DNA of 64,000 nucleotides from Luteibaculum oceani. GTDB lineage: Bacteria > Bacteroidota > Bacteroidia > Flavobacteriales_D > Luteibaculaceae. The notes below the pieces were generated by a model. That model saw only the letters and a program-made list of their open reading frames with translations, made no database searches and was not told the DNA's origin. Where the stretch lies: assembly GCF_007995015.1 (NCBI RefSeq), contig NZ_VORB01000005.1:1-64000 (forward strand). Reading direction: 5' to 3'. This document shows, piece after piece, positions 32,966 through 41,884 of this stretch (its first letter is position 1; each line of letters opens with the position of its first letter). The position numbers and the translations under genes were made by a program.

Positions 32966-33640
32966 TCATTGGTAATTTAATGCTCTTAACGCCCCAATTT
33001 TTTTTCGAAATTTCTGGATTTTCATTCCTATTCGCTTCCTCAACTTTCTAAAGTGCCCCAACACATACAATCTGGCCAGGATAATTACGATGCACCCCGC
33101 GATACTCGCTTTAAAAGGATCTACTTCTAATCCGAATTGCAGCAGCACCTTAATTAATCCACCTCCCAATAATAAAGTAGCATACCATTCTGATCTGAAA
33201 ATCCTAGGTATTTCGTTACATGTGATGTCTCTTAGAATACCTCCACAAGTTCCCGAAAGCATCCCTAGAAAAATTGCTGCGACTGGTCCCGCTTCAAAAT
33301 GCAAACTCTTTTCCAATCCAGCCATTGCAAAAAAAGCAACCCCCAGAGTGTCTACCACATTAATCAATCGGTTTAGCTTGCTTAAGGATTTCGTTAAAAC
33401 AAAGGCCGTAACAACCCCTAGTACTATGCTAATTAGGTAACCATCTTGTTGAATCCACGCTATGGGGTACGCATTAAGTAGCCAATCGCGCACAGTTCCA
33501 CCACCCACCGCAGTAAGCAACGCGACAAAGCCTATACCAAAGGCGTCTAGTTTACCATAACGTCTAGCAATAAGCGCACCACTGATACTAAAAAAGTAGG
33601 CACCAAATAAATCTGCGAAATAGATAAACTCCTTCGTCAT
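32966..33640 (-). CDS. TRIC-type (UPF0126) cation channel family protein
   Basis: This 224-residue membrane protein has seven helices in two similar halves, each carrying a Gly-rich motif: TAVGGGTVRDWLL (about 44-56) and GTCGGILRDITCNEIP (about 130-145). This is the prokaryotic TRIC/YicG family, monovalent cation channels. The C-terminus adds a basic tail. Its start overlaps the thioesterase stop by 4 bp (ATGA). Confidence 0.92.
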   Translation of the reverse strand: MTKEFIYFADLFGAYFFSISGALIARRYGKLDAFGIGFVALLTAVGGGTVRDWLLNAYPIAWIQQDGYLISIVLGVVTAFVLTKSLSKLNRLINVVDTLGVAFFAMAGLEKSLHFEAGPVAAIFLGMLSGTCGGILRDITCNEIPRIFRSEWYATLLLGGGLIKVLLQFGLEVDPFKASIAGCIVIILARLYVLGHFRKLRKRIGMKIQKFRKKIGALRALNYQ

Positions 33641-34038
33641 GGCCCAACTGGTTTTAGTTTGTGCTTAAATGGTTTTCCTTTCTGCAATGCCACAAAAACA
33701 AAAAATGCATCGCAAATGGTCCTTCGCTGACCGTTAACCTCCTCTTTAATAGCTTTTATACCAACCTTTACCGAAGTATTTCCCCATTCTAGCACGTCGG
33801 TGTGCAACTCTACGATATCTCCCAAGTAGGCAGGCGTTAAAAAGTTCACTTCCCCAACGTGGGCCGTAACTAAACCATCACATCCAGATCCATACAAAGC
33901 ACGACGAGCACAATTACTAGCGGCCAGATCCATTTCGGATAAAAGTTTTCCTCCGAAAAGCGTCCCGGCATAATTCAAAAACTCTGGAAACACGGTGAAG
34001 GTGTAAACTTGTGCATCTTGTTTCTTTGCTGCTTGCAT
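33637..34038 (-). CDS. Acyl-CoA thioesterase, hotdog fold
   Basis: This 133-residue protein has the YbgC/YciA-like pattern: YAGTLFGGKLLSEMDLAA with the catalytic Asp, then HVGEVNFLTPAYLGDIVEL and VKVGIKAI. It hydrolyses acyl-CoA thioesters; the substrate is unknown. It is translationally coupled to the TRIC gene. Tandem hairpins lie directly upstream. Confidence 0.88.
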   Translation of the reverse strand: MQAAKKQDAQVYTFTVFPEFLNYAGTLFGGKLLSEMDLAASNCARRALYGSGCDGLVTAHVGEVNFLTPAYLGDIVELHTDVLEWGNTSVKVGIKAIKEEVNGQRRTICDAFFVFVALQKGKPFKHKLKPVGP

Positions 34039-34066
34039 TTTACTTTCTGTTTTGGTTAAATAAAAA

Positions 34067-34090
34067 GGGCCTTTCTGATCAGAAAGGCCC
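34067..34090 (-). terminator. Second of two tandem terminators upstream of the thioesterase
   Basis: GGGCCTTTCTGA/TCAGAAAGGCCC is a perfect 24-bp palindrome (10-bp stem with a GATC loop) followed by five T on the minus strand. It should end transcripts that pass the first terminator. Confidence 0.75.
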
Positions 34091-34094
34091 CTAA

Positions 34095-34130
34095 TAAAAA
34101 AAGCCTTTCCATTGGACTTGGAAAGGCTTT
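34095..34130 (-). terminator. Attenuator-like terminator after the leader ORF
   Basis: On the minus strand an 11-bp stem AAAGCCTTTCC/GGAAAGGCTTT with a 9-nt loop is followed by a T run. Its left arm and loop (TTTCCAAGT) can instead pair with ACTTGGAAA inside the leader ORF (34176-34184), giving two mutually exclusive structures. Confidence 0.7.
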
Positions 34131-34159
34131 CTATGTTTGGTTAAAATCTATCTAAAATT

Positions 34160-34246
34160 TCAGCATAGTAGTCCATTTCCAAGTTTACCGTTAGGTTTAA
34201 ACTTGCGACACATAGACATACAATAATTTCTGCTGTTGTTTTTCAT
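34160..34246 (-). CDS. Putative 28-codon leader peptide
   Basis: ATG at 34246 to TGA at 34160 encodes MKNNSRNYCMSMCRKFKPNG and eight further residues ending in Cys. The ORF begins 17 bp after a perfect TAnnTTTG element and is followed by a terminator with a competing antiterminator. A ribosome reaching the stop would mask the antiterminator strand; one stalled at the Cys/Met-rich codons (9-13) would not. That is the layout of transcription attenuation. The controlled gene is not obvious. An alternative is that this is a small RNA or a chance ORF. Confidence 0.45.
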   Translation of the reverse strand: MKNNSRNYCMSMCRKFKPNGKLGNGLLC

Positions 34247-34262
34247 TGCTTTAATGAGAGCA

Positions 34263-34270
34263 CAAATCTA
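34263..34270 (-). promoter_or_regulatory. -7 promoter element of the leader transcript
   Basis: TAGATTTG on the minus strand, a perfect TAnnTTTG. The start of transcription would fall close to 34256, about 10 bases before the leader ORF. No clear -33 TTG. Confidence 0.5.
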
Positions 34271-34417
34271 AAACCAAAATTCTCTATTTTCCTACCCTTT
34301 TGGAAAATTTAATTTTCAGATCACTTCTTTTTCCATATCCACTTCTCCTACTGGGTTAGCAAAAAACATTTTTTGCTTCCATTCACTTTGTATTTTAGCC
34401 ACTTTAAAATAAATAGA

Positions 34418-35311
34418 ATGAAAACCATTATACCATCAGATATACCCGTACCTCAACTACATGGATTACTTCTTGGAAGCGTTGGCCCAAGGCCCATAGC
34501 TTTCGCAAGTACTGTTGATGAAAACGGAAACCCAAACCTAGCTCCATTCTCATTTTTTAATGTTTTTAGTGCTAATCCTCCCATGCTAATATTTTCACCG
34601 GCACGAAGAGGAAGAGACAATACCACAAAACACACCTATGAGAACATAAAAAAAACCATGGAGTGCTGTATAAATGTGGTTAATTATGACATAGTACAAC
34701 AAACTTCGCTTGCCAGTACTGAGTATCCAGAAGGAGTAAGCGAATTTGTAAAAGCTGGATTAACCCCTGTCGATAGCGAGAAAATTAAATCTAAAAGGGT
34801 AAAAGAGTCCCCTGTTCAGTTCGAGTGCAAGGTTAAAGAGGTAATAGAACTTGGAAACCAAGGAGGAGCGGGAAATTTAATTTTAGCTGAGGTTGTTTTA
34901 ATGCATGTTAATGAGGACGTTCTCGATGAAAACGGCAAAATAGACCAACATAAAATTGGCTTGGTTGGAAGAATGGGAGCGAACTGGTACTCAAAAGGCT
35001 TTGGAGATGCTCTTTTCGAAGTACCCAAACCTTTAACCACACTTGGTATTGGGGTTGATGCTATTCCAGAAGAGATCAGGTTATCCAAACACCTTACTGG
35101 AAACGATCTTGGTATGCTGGGAAATGTAGAGCAACTTCCAGATGAGACGGATGTTAACGACTATAAATTGGTTGAGTTAAGTGATCTTTTTGTGGAGCTT
35201 GAGGACGAACCTGAAAAATTAGAAATAGCACTTCACAAATTAGCACATAAACAATTGGAAGAAGGTAAAGTAGAGGAAGCTTGGAAAACCTTATTGGCTT
35301 TTAATAATTAA
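34418..35311 (+). CDS. Flavin reductase-like domain protein
   Basis: Read from the ATG at 34418 this is a 297-residue protein. Its first 200 residues match the FMN-binding flavin reductase-like fold (VGPRPIAFASTVDENGNPN, then LAPFSFFNVFSANPPMLIFS), which binds flavin and reduces it or uses it. The C-terminal 90 residues are an acidic helical extension not usual in the family. An in-frame ATG at 34373 exists but the extra residues look like untranslated leader. Confidence 0.88.
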   Translation: MKTIIPSDIPVPQLHGLLLGSVGPRPIAFASTVDENGNPNLAPFSFFNVFSANPPMLIFSPARRGRDNTTKHTYENIKKTMECCINVVNYDIVQQTSLASTEYPEGVSEFVKAGLTPVDSEKIKSKRVKESPVQFECKVKEVIELGNQGGAGNLILAEVVLMHVNEDVLDENGKIDQHKIGLVGRMGANWYSKGFGDALFEVPKPLTTLGIGVDAIPEEIRLSKHLTGNDLGMLGNVEQLPDETDVNDYKLVELSDLFVELEDEPEKLEIALHKLAHKQLEEGKVEEAWKTLLAFNN

Positions 35312-35314
35312 TCC

Positions 35315-36649
35315 ATGAAAACCCCCAAATCCAAAATCCCTTCCCCCCTAGCCATCGCTTGGGTACTTTTCTTATTTGTATTTCTTTCAGCCCTGTTTTT
35401 ATACAAACCTTCGGAAACAGACTGGCATAATCATTTAGAAAATACTTTTAACTGGGCCTACGAGGGAATGTGGTCTTCAAGTGCGCTGGCCTTCTTGGTA
35501 CAAATGAGCTTGATGTTGGTTCTGGGGCACATTATCGCACTTTCCGAGCCTTGTAAAGGTCAAATCAAAAAATTAACGCAGCTTGGTAAAAACAACCAAC
35601 AAGCAGTTGTAATCACCGCTGCCGCGGCGATGATAGCAGGCTTTATTAATTGGGGCTTCGGATTGGTTATGGGTGCCATTATTGCAAAATCCTTCATAGA
35701 CGAATTAGCTAGAAAGGGGATTAGCCGAAATCCTGGATTAATAGCCGCCTCTGGATACACCGGGTTATTGGTTTGGCATGGTGGACTTTCGGGATCTAGC
35801 TTGTTAAAAGTAGCGGAAGCTGGTCACCTGAATTCTCTAGCACCCCATCTGTACGACACAGATGCTCTTATTGACATTTCATCCACCATCTTTAGCAGTG
35901 TAAACCTTTTGAATTTCGGCCTTATTTTTTCCGCTGTTTTACTAACAGGGTATTTTCTCGGGAAAAGAAATCCAGGGTGCGGAGCCAAAGAAAGCCTCAA
36001 AGACGAAAAAGTCATTGAGCAAAAAGCTTCAAAAGGATTAGACGGCAGTACTTATTTCGCCTGGATTTTGGGAGTCTTATTAATTTTAGCAGCGGAAATG
36101 ATTGCCCAGCAGTACTCGGGTTTAAAATTTCTCAATCCCAACTTTATCAATTTCTGCTTGCTAGCCATGGCTTTTATTGCACACGGCAGTTTAAGTAGAT
36201 TTTCCAAAGCCCTTAACGAAGCCATATCAGGTACAAGCGGAATACTCATTCAATTCCCCATTTACTTTGCCATAATGGGGCTTATGAATAGTAGCGGCAT
36301 GGCACTTTCTATTGCCAACTTTTTCACCTCAATTTCTACTGAAAACAGCCTCCCATTCTTTACTTTTTTAAGTGCTGGATTGGTAAACCTGTTTGTACCA
36401 AGCGGCGGAGGACAATGGATGATACAAGGTCCCATTATCCTTGAAAGCTGCCAACAATTCGGAATTGCAGTAGAAAAGGGGATTCTAGCATTGGCCTATG
36501 GCGATCAACTAACAAACATGCTACAACCCTTTTGGGCCCTACCTCTTTTAGCTATTACCAGAGTGAAGGTTGGAAAATTACTCCCGTATACAATTAAGTA
36601 TTTTTTGGTTGGATTTGTGGTTTACGGAACGGTAGTCTTATTATTTTAG
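35315..36649 (+). CDS. Short-chain fatty acid transporter, AtoE type
   Basis: This 444-residue membrane protein has about 12 helices and family-typical stretches such as INWGFGLVMGAIIAK, VWHGGLSGSSLL and FVPSGGGQWMIQGP. The AtoE family takes up short-chain fatty acids. It follows the flavin reductase-like gene by 3 bp, so both are probably co-transcribed. Its stop overlaps that of the convergent permease gene. Confidence 0.9.
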   Translation: MKTPKSKIPSPLAIAWVLFLFVFLSALFLYKPSETDWHNHLENTFNWAYEGMWSSSALAFLVQMSLMLVLGHIIALSEPCKGQIKKLTQLGKNNQQAVVITAAAAMIAGFINWGFGLVMGAIIAKSFIDELARKGISRNPGLIAASGYTGLLVWHGGLSGSSLLKVAEAGHLNSLAPHLYDTDALIDISSTIFSSVNLLNFGLIFSAVLLTGYFLGKRNPGCGAKESLKDEKVIEQKASKGLDGSTYFAWILGVLLILAAEMIAQQYSGLKFLNPNFINFCLLAMAFIAHGSLSRFSKALNEAISGTSGILIQFPIYFAIMGLMNSSGMALSIANFFTSISTENSLPFFTFLSAGLVNLFVPSGGGQWMIQGPIILESCQQFGIAVEKGILALAYGDQLTNMLQPFWALPLLAITRVKVGKLLPYTIKYFLVGFVVYGTVVLLF

Positions 36650-37698
36650 GCCTTAACATCGGTAGTATCCCGAAGTGTATTCCCAACCCAAATAAAAGAC
36701 AGCACCAAAAGCATAATGGCTACCCCTGGAACTATAGGTATAAAGGCCGCATCGGTAGTTAGATAAGAAAAGTGATCTTTTATCATCCCCCCCCAAGATG
36801 CCATAGGCACCTGAGCCCCGATACCCAAGAAACTCAATCCTGCCTCCAATAATATTGCTGTAGAAAAATTTCCTGCTGCAATTACAATCAAAGGTCCCAC
36901 AGCATTGGGCAACATTTCTCGAAAGATGATTTTTAAAGGTGGGGTATTAAATAATCGGGCGGCCATTACGTAATCTAATTGCTTTATTTCCATAAAGCGC
37001 CCTCTCGTAACACGGGCGACCTCTACCCACATGGTTAAACCAACCGCAATAAATACTTGTACAAAACCCTTTCCTAATGCTAGGGTAATAGCCATAACCA
37101 TAAGTAACGTGGGGATGGACCAAACCACGTTTACCACCCACATAATAGCGGCATCAAGCCAGCCGCCAAAATATCCTGCCAAGCCCCCGAGGAAAACACC
37201 TATTAAGAGAGAAATTACTACGGAAATCAATCCTACTGAAAGAGAAACCAGTGTACCAGACATTAGGCGAGATAGTACATCTCTTCCAAGTTTATCAGTA
37301 CCCAGCCAAAAAGTCCTCTGAACAAGCTCTACCGGCTGCTCAATTTCCCTTTCCTCTACTTTTATTAAGGGTCCGTTGGTGGTGCATCGACGGTAAAAAA
37401 CCGTTCCTTTTTGCACCCAAAAAGTATCTACTGGAATTTCAGAAACGCCTATATCTCCACCAAAAAATAATCTTTGAAAAAAAGACGCCTTCTCCCCTTT
37501 TTCAAAACTTAAAAAATCAACCTTAGAACCAGGTGGTATTTTTGCAATTTCTGGATGTTGATTATTCGAATGAGTAGTGGCATCCGGACGGATGTTAGCT
37601 CCCAGAACAGAGACAATTATTGCGATTAAAAGTATGCTAGCTCCAAATATTCCCGCAGGGTCCTTTTTGAGTTTGGCTATGAATCTGGAAATCAGCAA
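36646..37698 (-). CDS. ABC transporter permease, OppC/DppC type (orphan)
   Basis: This 350-residue inner-membrane protein has the OppC layout: one N-terminal helix, a large extra-cytoplasmic insert (about 40-125), the entry motif FWLGTDKLGRDVLSRLM, five more helices and the EAA loop around AARLFNTPPLKIIFREMLPN. It would pair with an OppB-like permease for peptide or nickel uptake, but no partner, ATPase or binding protein is in the window. It lies 4 bp after the glycosyltransferase gene. Confidence 0.9.
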   Translation of the reverse strand: MLISRFIAKLKKDPAGIFGASILLIAIIVSVLGANIRPDATTHSNNQHPEIAKIPPGSKVDFLSFEKGEKASFFQRLFFGGDIGVSEIPVDTFWVQKGTVFYRRCTTNGPLIKVEEREIEQPVELVQRTFWLGTDKLGRDVLSRLMSGTLVSLSVGLISVVISLLIGVFLGGLAGYFGGWLDAAIMWVVNVVWSIPTLLMVMAITLALGKGFVQVFIAVGLTMWVEVARVTRGRFMEIKQLDYVMAARLFNTPPLKIIFREMLPNAVGPLIVIAAGNFSTAILLEAGLSFLGIGAQVPMASWGGMIKDHFSYLTTDAAFIPIVPGVAIMLLVLSFIWVGNTLRDTTDVKA

Positions 37699-37702
37699 TT
37701 AC

Positions 37703-38752
37703 TTAAATTTTAAATCGTTTAAAGGTTGCCCCTATTACTACTGGCAAATAAAGGACGGGCATTGCAAAAGAACAAAAAACATCAAGTAGAAAATGGGAGC
37801 TTCTGACCCTACTTTCGGTAACTGCAATAAATAGGAGACAAAAAAGGAAACCACTCGGGCAAAACCATAAAAACTGACTTAGCGCCAAAAAAGGAATAAT
37901 CATTCTTATGCCAACCACAACTTTGGCCATTCTAAAATGGCTTTGTTTAAACTCGAAGTTCTTAGATGCCCAGCGAATTCGCTGCTTTAAAAATTCACTA
38001 TAATTTTTAACACCGCGTGTATAACACCAGGATTGGTCTTTTAGCGTGACTATGCTTCTTCCGTCTTTTTGAAAGGCATCCAGTAAAAAAATGTCATCAC
38101 CCGTTTTAAATTGATAGTTATTCTGGTATGGTTTGACCTCTAAAAATGCACTAGTACTCACCAACAAATGAGCTCCATTGCACATTACCGCCTTATCTCT
38201 AGATTTTACATTGAGGGTAATTCGTTGCAGTAATCTCCATTCGAAATTTAAAAAGGGTCTTAACCAGAGGGCGGTATTTTTAGTTTTCAATCCTAAGGAT
38301 GGAATGATAAGATCTGCGGTTGGCACCCGCTCTAAACATTCATAAAGCCGTTGAGTTGGATAAAACCTAACATCACAATCTAATAACCAAAACCAGGGTG
38401 TCCCGCAGTGATCTACAGCTGCCTCAATAGCTTTCTTCTTATCAGGTTCTGGAATGCTAATAAATTGCCCGCTGATATATTTATTTTGCCCTATTAGACG
38501 ACGAATAATTTCTTCGGAATTATCGGTACAACCATTAAAAACAAAAATGGCCTTAACGTCGGTATCAACAAAGGCGCTTAGAGAATTGATAAAGTCTTCC
38601 AATTCCTTTTCCTGATTGTGAACGGCAACGATTATTGTTGGCACAGGAATTCCAGTGTAGACCGCTGGCGCATTACTATCTTTTTCAGATATATTTATAA
38701 GCCAGAGTATGTAGAACACCGTACCTAGAAAAACCAATGTTAGAGGGATCAA
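37703..38752 (-). CDS. Glycosyltransferase family 2, membrane-bound
   Basis: This 349-residue protein has an N-terminal helix, a GT-A domain with TIIVAVHNQEKELEDFINSL (about 38-57), the metal-binding DCDVRF (DxD-like) motif and the QRIRWASKNFEF (QxxRW) motif of processive or related family-2 enzymes, and three C-terminal helices. It probably transfers sugars to a lipid or polymer at the inner membrane. It shares a tight minus-strand cluster with a flippase-like protein and the orphan permease. Confidence 0.92.
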   Translation of the reverse strand: MIPLTLVFLGTVFYILWLINISEKDSNAPAVYTGIPVPTIIVAVHNQEKELEDFINSLSAFVDTDVKAIFVFNGCTDNSEEIIRRLIGQNKYISGQFISIPEPDKKKAIEAAVDHCGTPWFWLLDCDVRFYPTQRLYECLERVPTADLIIPSLGLKTKNTALWLRPFLNFEWRLLQRITLNVKSRDKAVMCNGAHLLVSTSAFLEVKPYQNNYQFKTGDDIFLLDAFQKDGRSIVTLKDQSWCYTRGVKNYSEFLKQRIRWASKNFEFKQSHFRMAKVVVGIRMIIPFLALSQFLWFCPSGFLFCLLFIAVTESRVRSSHFLLDVFCSFAMPVLYLPVVIGATFKRFKI

Positions 38753-38756
38753 ATTG

Positions 38757-39683
38757 CTATTTCTTTACAGTTGACTTGTTCAATAAATATATCAAAAATC
38801 CCATAATCGCCGGTAAAAGAAGATTCACCAGCCACACTATTAACGACGCGAGGATTAGTCCTTCATTTTCAAAACCTAACATGGCATAAACGCCCACAGC
38901 AACGCCTTCTCGCACTCCTACATTTCCTGCAAATCCAATTGGAATAATGGTAGAGACCAGAAAAACTAAAGGGATGATTTGTAAATGATCTACCAAGGAC
39001 AATTCTGGACAAAAATAGTGTGCTGCAAACGCAAATTGAAAGGTGAAAATGGCATATCGCAATAAGGAGTCTCTTCCGAGAAGAATTACAAGGCTAGCAT
39101 TGATGGGTTGATTGAAAATTTCCCATTTTCTTTTTGCCATCCATATCAAAACCAAAGCTCCGATAATCATCCCAAAAGCAAGCCCATTCCATTTCCAGTT
39201 TCCCAAAGAGATATCCTTCCAATAAATAACTAAAGAGACCGCCCCGAACAACAAGGTCATAAACATCTGAGAAATATTATTTAGCGCCAATGGCAAGATT
39301 AGACTCACACTTTGCTTTCTTCCTGCAGCCCACAATACCGAGGCTGCAAGTCCCATTTTATTCGGTAGGCCAAAACGTAATGCCAAGCCTCTGCTTATTC
39401 CCAATTGCACTGCCTTAGAATCCAAATCAACCTTTGCAAATTTCAGACAGTTGAGCACCTTATTAATTTCCAATCCAAGATTAAAAGGCAATAGCAAAAG
39501 CAACACCCCCAATAAGGACCAGGAAAATTTATCCAATGCGTAATATTCATGCTCTAATCTTGACCAGCCGATAAAATAGAATAAGCAGCAAATTGTTAAT
39601 GGAAATGCTATCCATTGAAAAATTCTAAGCAAAGGCTTAGTAGATTTGTAGTGAGTTATATGGCGCAATCCAATTCTGAACAA
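38757..39683 (-). CDS. Lysylphosphatidylglycerol synthase TM-region/UPF0104-like protein
   Basis: This 308-residue protein has eight or so hydrophobic helices and fits the LPG_synthase_TM family, with the C-terminal signature around PIGFAGNVGVREGVAVG. Such proteins move or modify lipids or lipid-linked sugars. It stands 4 bp before the glycosyltransferase gene. The start at 39683 overlaps the ruvC start region; a TTG start near 39626 would remove the overlap. Confidence 0.85.
   Translation of the reverse strand: MFRIGLRHITHYKSTKPLLRIFQWIAFPLTICCLFYFIGWSRLEHEYYALDKFSWSLLGVLLLLLPFNLGLEINKVLNCLKFAKVDLDSKAVQLGISRGLALRFGLPNKMGLAASVLWAAGRKQSVSLILPLALNNISQMFMTLLFGAVSLVIYWKDISLGNWKWNGLAFGMIIGALVLIWMAKRKWEIFNQPINASLVILLGRDSLLRYAIFTFQFAFAAHYFCPELSLVDHLQIIPLVFLVSTIIPIGFAGNVGVREGVAVGVYAMLGFENEGLILASLIVWLVNLLLPAIMGFLIYLLNKSTVKK
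39615..39648 (+). promoter_or_regulatory. Promoter of ruvC
   Basis: TTG at 39615-39617 and TAGATTTG at 39641-39648 (spacing 23 bp, somewhat long) lie just before the start codon at 39660. The -7 element is a perfect TAnnTTTG and settles the ruvC start. Confidence 0.5.
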
Positions 39684-40223
39684 ATAATTCTAGGTATAGA
39701 CCCCGGAACCACAATTATGGGTTACGGTGTAATTAGCGTAAGAGGCTCAAAGATACAATTAGTGAATTACGGTGTTATCAACCTGACGAAATACAAGAGT
39801 CATGAGTTGAAGTTAAAAACCATCTTTGAGCGAGTAACGGGCCTAATTAACAGTTACACCCCAGATCATCTAGCTATTGAAGCTCCCTTTTTCGGTAAGA
39901 ATGTTCAGTCTATGCTTAAACTGGGGAGAGCCCAAGGAGTAGCAATGGCAGCAGGATTGGTAAGGGAAATTCCTATTAGTGAGTACGCACCCAAACAGAT
40001 TAAACTTGCGATTACAGGATCGGGAACCGCATCTAAGGAACAAGTTGCTGGGATGTTGAAGCACATTTTTGGACTAAAAGAATTACCTCAACACCTGGAT
40101 GCCACCGACGGGTTGGCCGCTGCACTTTGCCATCACCATGCACTGCAAAACAAAATTCCAGCTGGAAACAAGAAAAATAATTGGGGTGCATTTTTAAAGA
40201 ACAACCCCAACCGGTTGGGTTAA
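39660..40223 (+). CDS. ruvC: Holliday junction resolvase RuvC
   Basis: This 187-residue nuclease resolves four-way DNA junctions with RuvAB. The catalytic acidic residues are in GIDPGTT (Asp14), IEAPFFGKN (Glu, about 71) and the C-terminal HLDATDGLAAALCHHH. Length is normal. Read from 39660; an in-frame ATG at 39615 would add 15 residues but precedes the promoter. Its 3' end overlaps the stop of the convergent YdcF-like gene by 4 bp. Confidence 0.97.
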   Translation: MAQSNSEQIILGIDPGTTIMGYGVISVRGSKIQLVNYGVINLTKYKSHELKLKTIFERVTGLINSYTPDHLAIEAPFFGKNVQSMLKLGRAQGVAMAAGLVREIPISEYAPKQIKLAITGSGTASKEQVAGMLKHIFGLKELPQHLDATDGLAAALCHHHALQNKIPAGNKKNNWGAFLKNNPNRLG

Positions 40224-40981
40224 GCTTTTCCTGTTAGCTTGTAAGCCGTGTAACCTATCCATTCATGAAAAAGGGTTTCCCATTTGTGAAAAGCATCGAC
40301 AGAGGGAAATAAAATGTATTCAAAATCGGGTTTGGGGGGCCCCGCTTTATGGTCTACTGGAAAAGGGAAAACCGAAATATTCTCTTTGTTAAAACAGGCC
40401 AAAGACCTGGGCATGTGAAAAGCAGAAGTAACCAACAACCACTTTTTACCTTCCCAATTATTTTCTTGAATAATTCTTTTAGTATTTACCGCATTCTGGT
40501 AGGTATTCCTTGATTCAGGCTCGTATATAAACTGACCCGTATCCAATTTAGCCTGACCTAGAAAGGCCTCCATAAAAATAGCTTCCTTCTCTTTTGGCTT
40601 ATAGATATTCCCAGAGCCTCCCGTTATAATTACCGGCTTTAAACCTCTATCTCTTGAAATTAAAATGCTTTGCATTATCCTATCAGAAGACGATCGGAAT
40701 ATTGGCCTTTCTGCATCGGGGAAATACGATGAAAATCCCCCTAGCAAAATCAGCCCTTCAACATCTGCAGGAATCTCGTGGTATTTTATTGGATCGGGCT
40801 CATAGGAACGAAAAATAAAATCCACCAAAAACTGGTTCGAAAACAAGTAGGAAATGATTACAAAACCCAGCCAGAACTTTCTGGAATTTCTCTTTTTCCA
40901 AGCGCCAAATAACCCTCCAAAAAACACCCATAATATAGGCTTAACGAGAAAATGCAGGATCTTACTTATTACAAAAAACAT
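40220..40981 (-). CDS. YdcF/ElyC-like DUF218 membrane protein
   Basis: This 253-residue protein has two N-terminal helices and a DUF218 domain with LILLGG (about 81-86), the strand VIITGGSGN, ESRNTYQNAVNTKRI and the final region VTSAFHMPRSLACF. Members such as ElyC act in envelope assembly. It follows the EamA transporter gene with a one-base overlap. Confidence 0.92.
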   Translation of the reverse strand: MFFVISKILHFLVKPILWVFFGGLFGAWKKRNSRKFWLGFVIISYLFSNQFLVDFIFRSYEPDPIKYHEIPADVEGLILLGGFSSYFPDAERPIFRSSSDRIMQSILISRDRGLKPVIITGGSGNIYKPKEKEAIFMEAFLGQAKLDTGQFIYEPESRNTYQNAVNTKRIIQENNWEGKKWLLVTSAFHMPRSLACFNKENISVFPFPVDHKAGPPKPDFEYILFPSVDAFHKWETLFHEWIGYTAYKLTGKA

Positions 40982-41841
40982 CAGTTAACTCTTCTCCTTA
41001 TTTTATGAACTCCACTATTAAGTAGAACCGCCGCCACAATGATAAAAATACCCACGATATTAAGTAACAATAAGCGCTCATCGAAAACAAAATAACCTAT
41101 CAAAATGGCGTAAATGGCACCAATATATTTTACCGGAGTTACTTTGCTGGTTTCATCGCTATGCAAGGCCTTGGTCATATAGATTTGCGCCACCTGGGTT
41201 CCGGCACCAATAATTAGCAAAAAAAGCCAATCCCACCCATGTGGCTGTACCCAGTCGAAAAGGCACCAAACAGCCATAATAGGAGTTGCTATAAGAGGGA
41301 AATACAATACTACCTGAACGGGTTTATCGGTGTCTTTACATTTTCGTACTGCGTTATAGGCCAAGCCGGCAAAGATGGAGGACAAAACTCCCAAGCCCAG
41401 ATAAAACCAACTTAGATTTTTATCGAATCCTTTTATAATAACAACACCCAAAATGGCCATAGCGAAATACACCCACTGGGCAGGCTTTACTTTCTCTTTG
41501 AGTAGAAAAATGGCAAGTATTGCGGTAAATAAGGGACTTAAATACTGAATCGAGACAGCATTGGCTAAGGAAATATTCTGCAGCGTTATAAAGAAAAGGG
41601 TAAGTGCGGTAACCCCTGCGAATCCACGAATTACCAACCACTTTCTGTTATTTCCCCAAATGGACAAACCCATTTTTTTAATGGTAATAATGCAAAGCGT
41701 AAGGGAAATTATAGATCGAAAAAATATTAGTTCGTGAGCCGGTATGTGATTCAGAAATTTCACGAAAGTATTTACCAAGGCAAACATCGTGGTAGAAATC
41801 AACATAAAAACCAGACCCTTTTGCGGGCTCGTTAATTGCAT
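40981..41841 (-). CDS. EamA/DMT-superfamily transporter
   Basis: This 286-residue protein has ten hydrophobic helices in two EamA repeats (first half with FFRSIISLTLC, second with the HSDETSKVTPVKYIGAIYA loop). It is likely a metabolite exporter; the substrate is unknown. Its stop overlaps the YdcF start by one base. Confidence 0.92.
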   Translation of the reverse strand: MQLTSPQKGLVFMLISTTMFALVNTFVKFLNHIPAHELIFFRSIISLTLCIITIKKMGLSIWGNNRKWLVIRGFAGVTALTLFFITLQNISLANAVSIQYLSPLFTAILAIFLLKEKVKPAQWVYFAMAILGVVIIKGFDKNLSWFYLGLGVLSSIFAGLAYNAVRKCKDTDKPVQVVLYFPLIATPIMAVWCLFDWVQPHGWDWLFLLIIGAGTQVAQIYMTKALHSDETSKVTPVKYIGAIYAILIGYFVFDERLLLLNIVGIFIIVAAVLLNSGVHKIRRRVN

Positions 41842-41884
41842 TGGGCAAAAGTACTTGGTTTATACCATTGAGACTAATTCCTTT

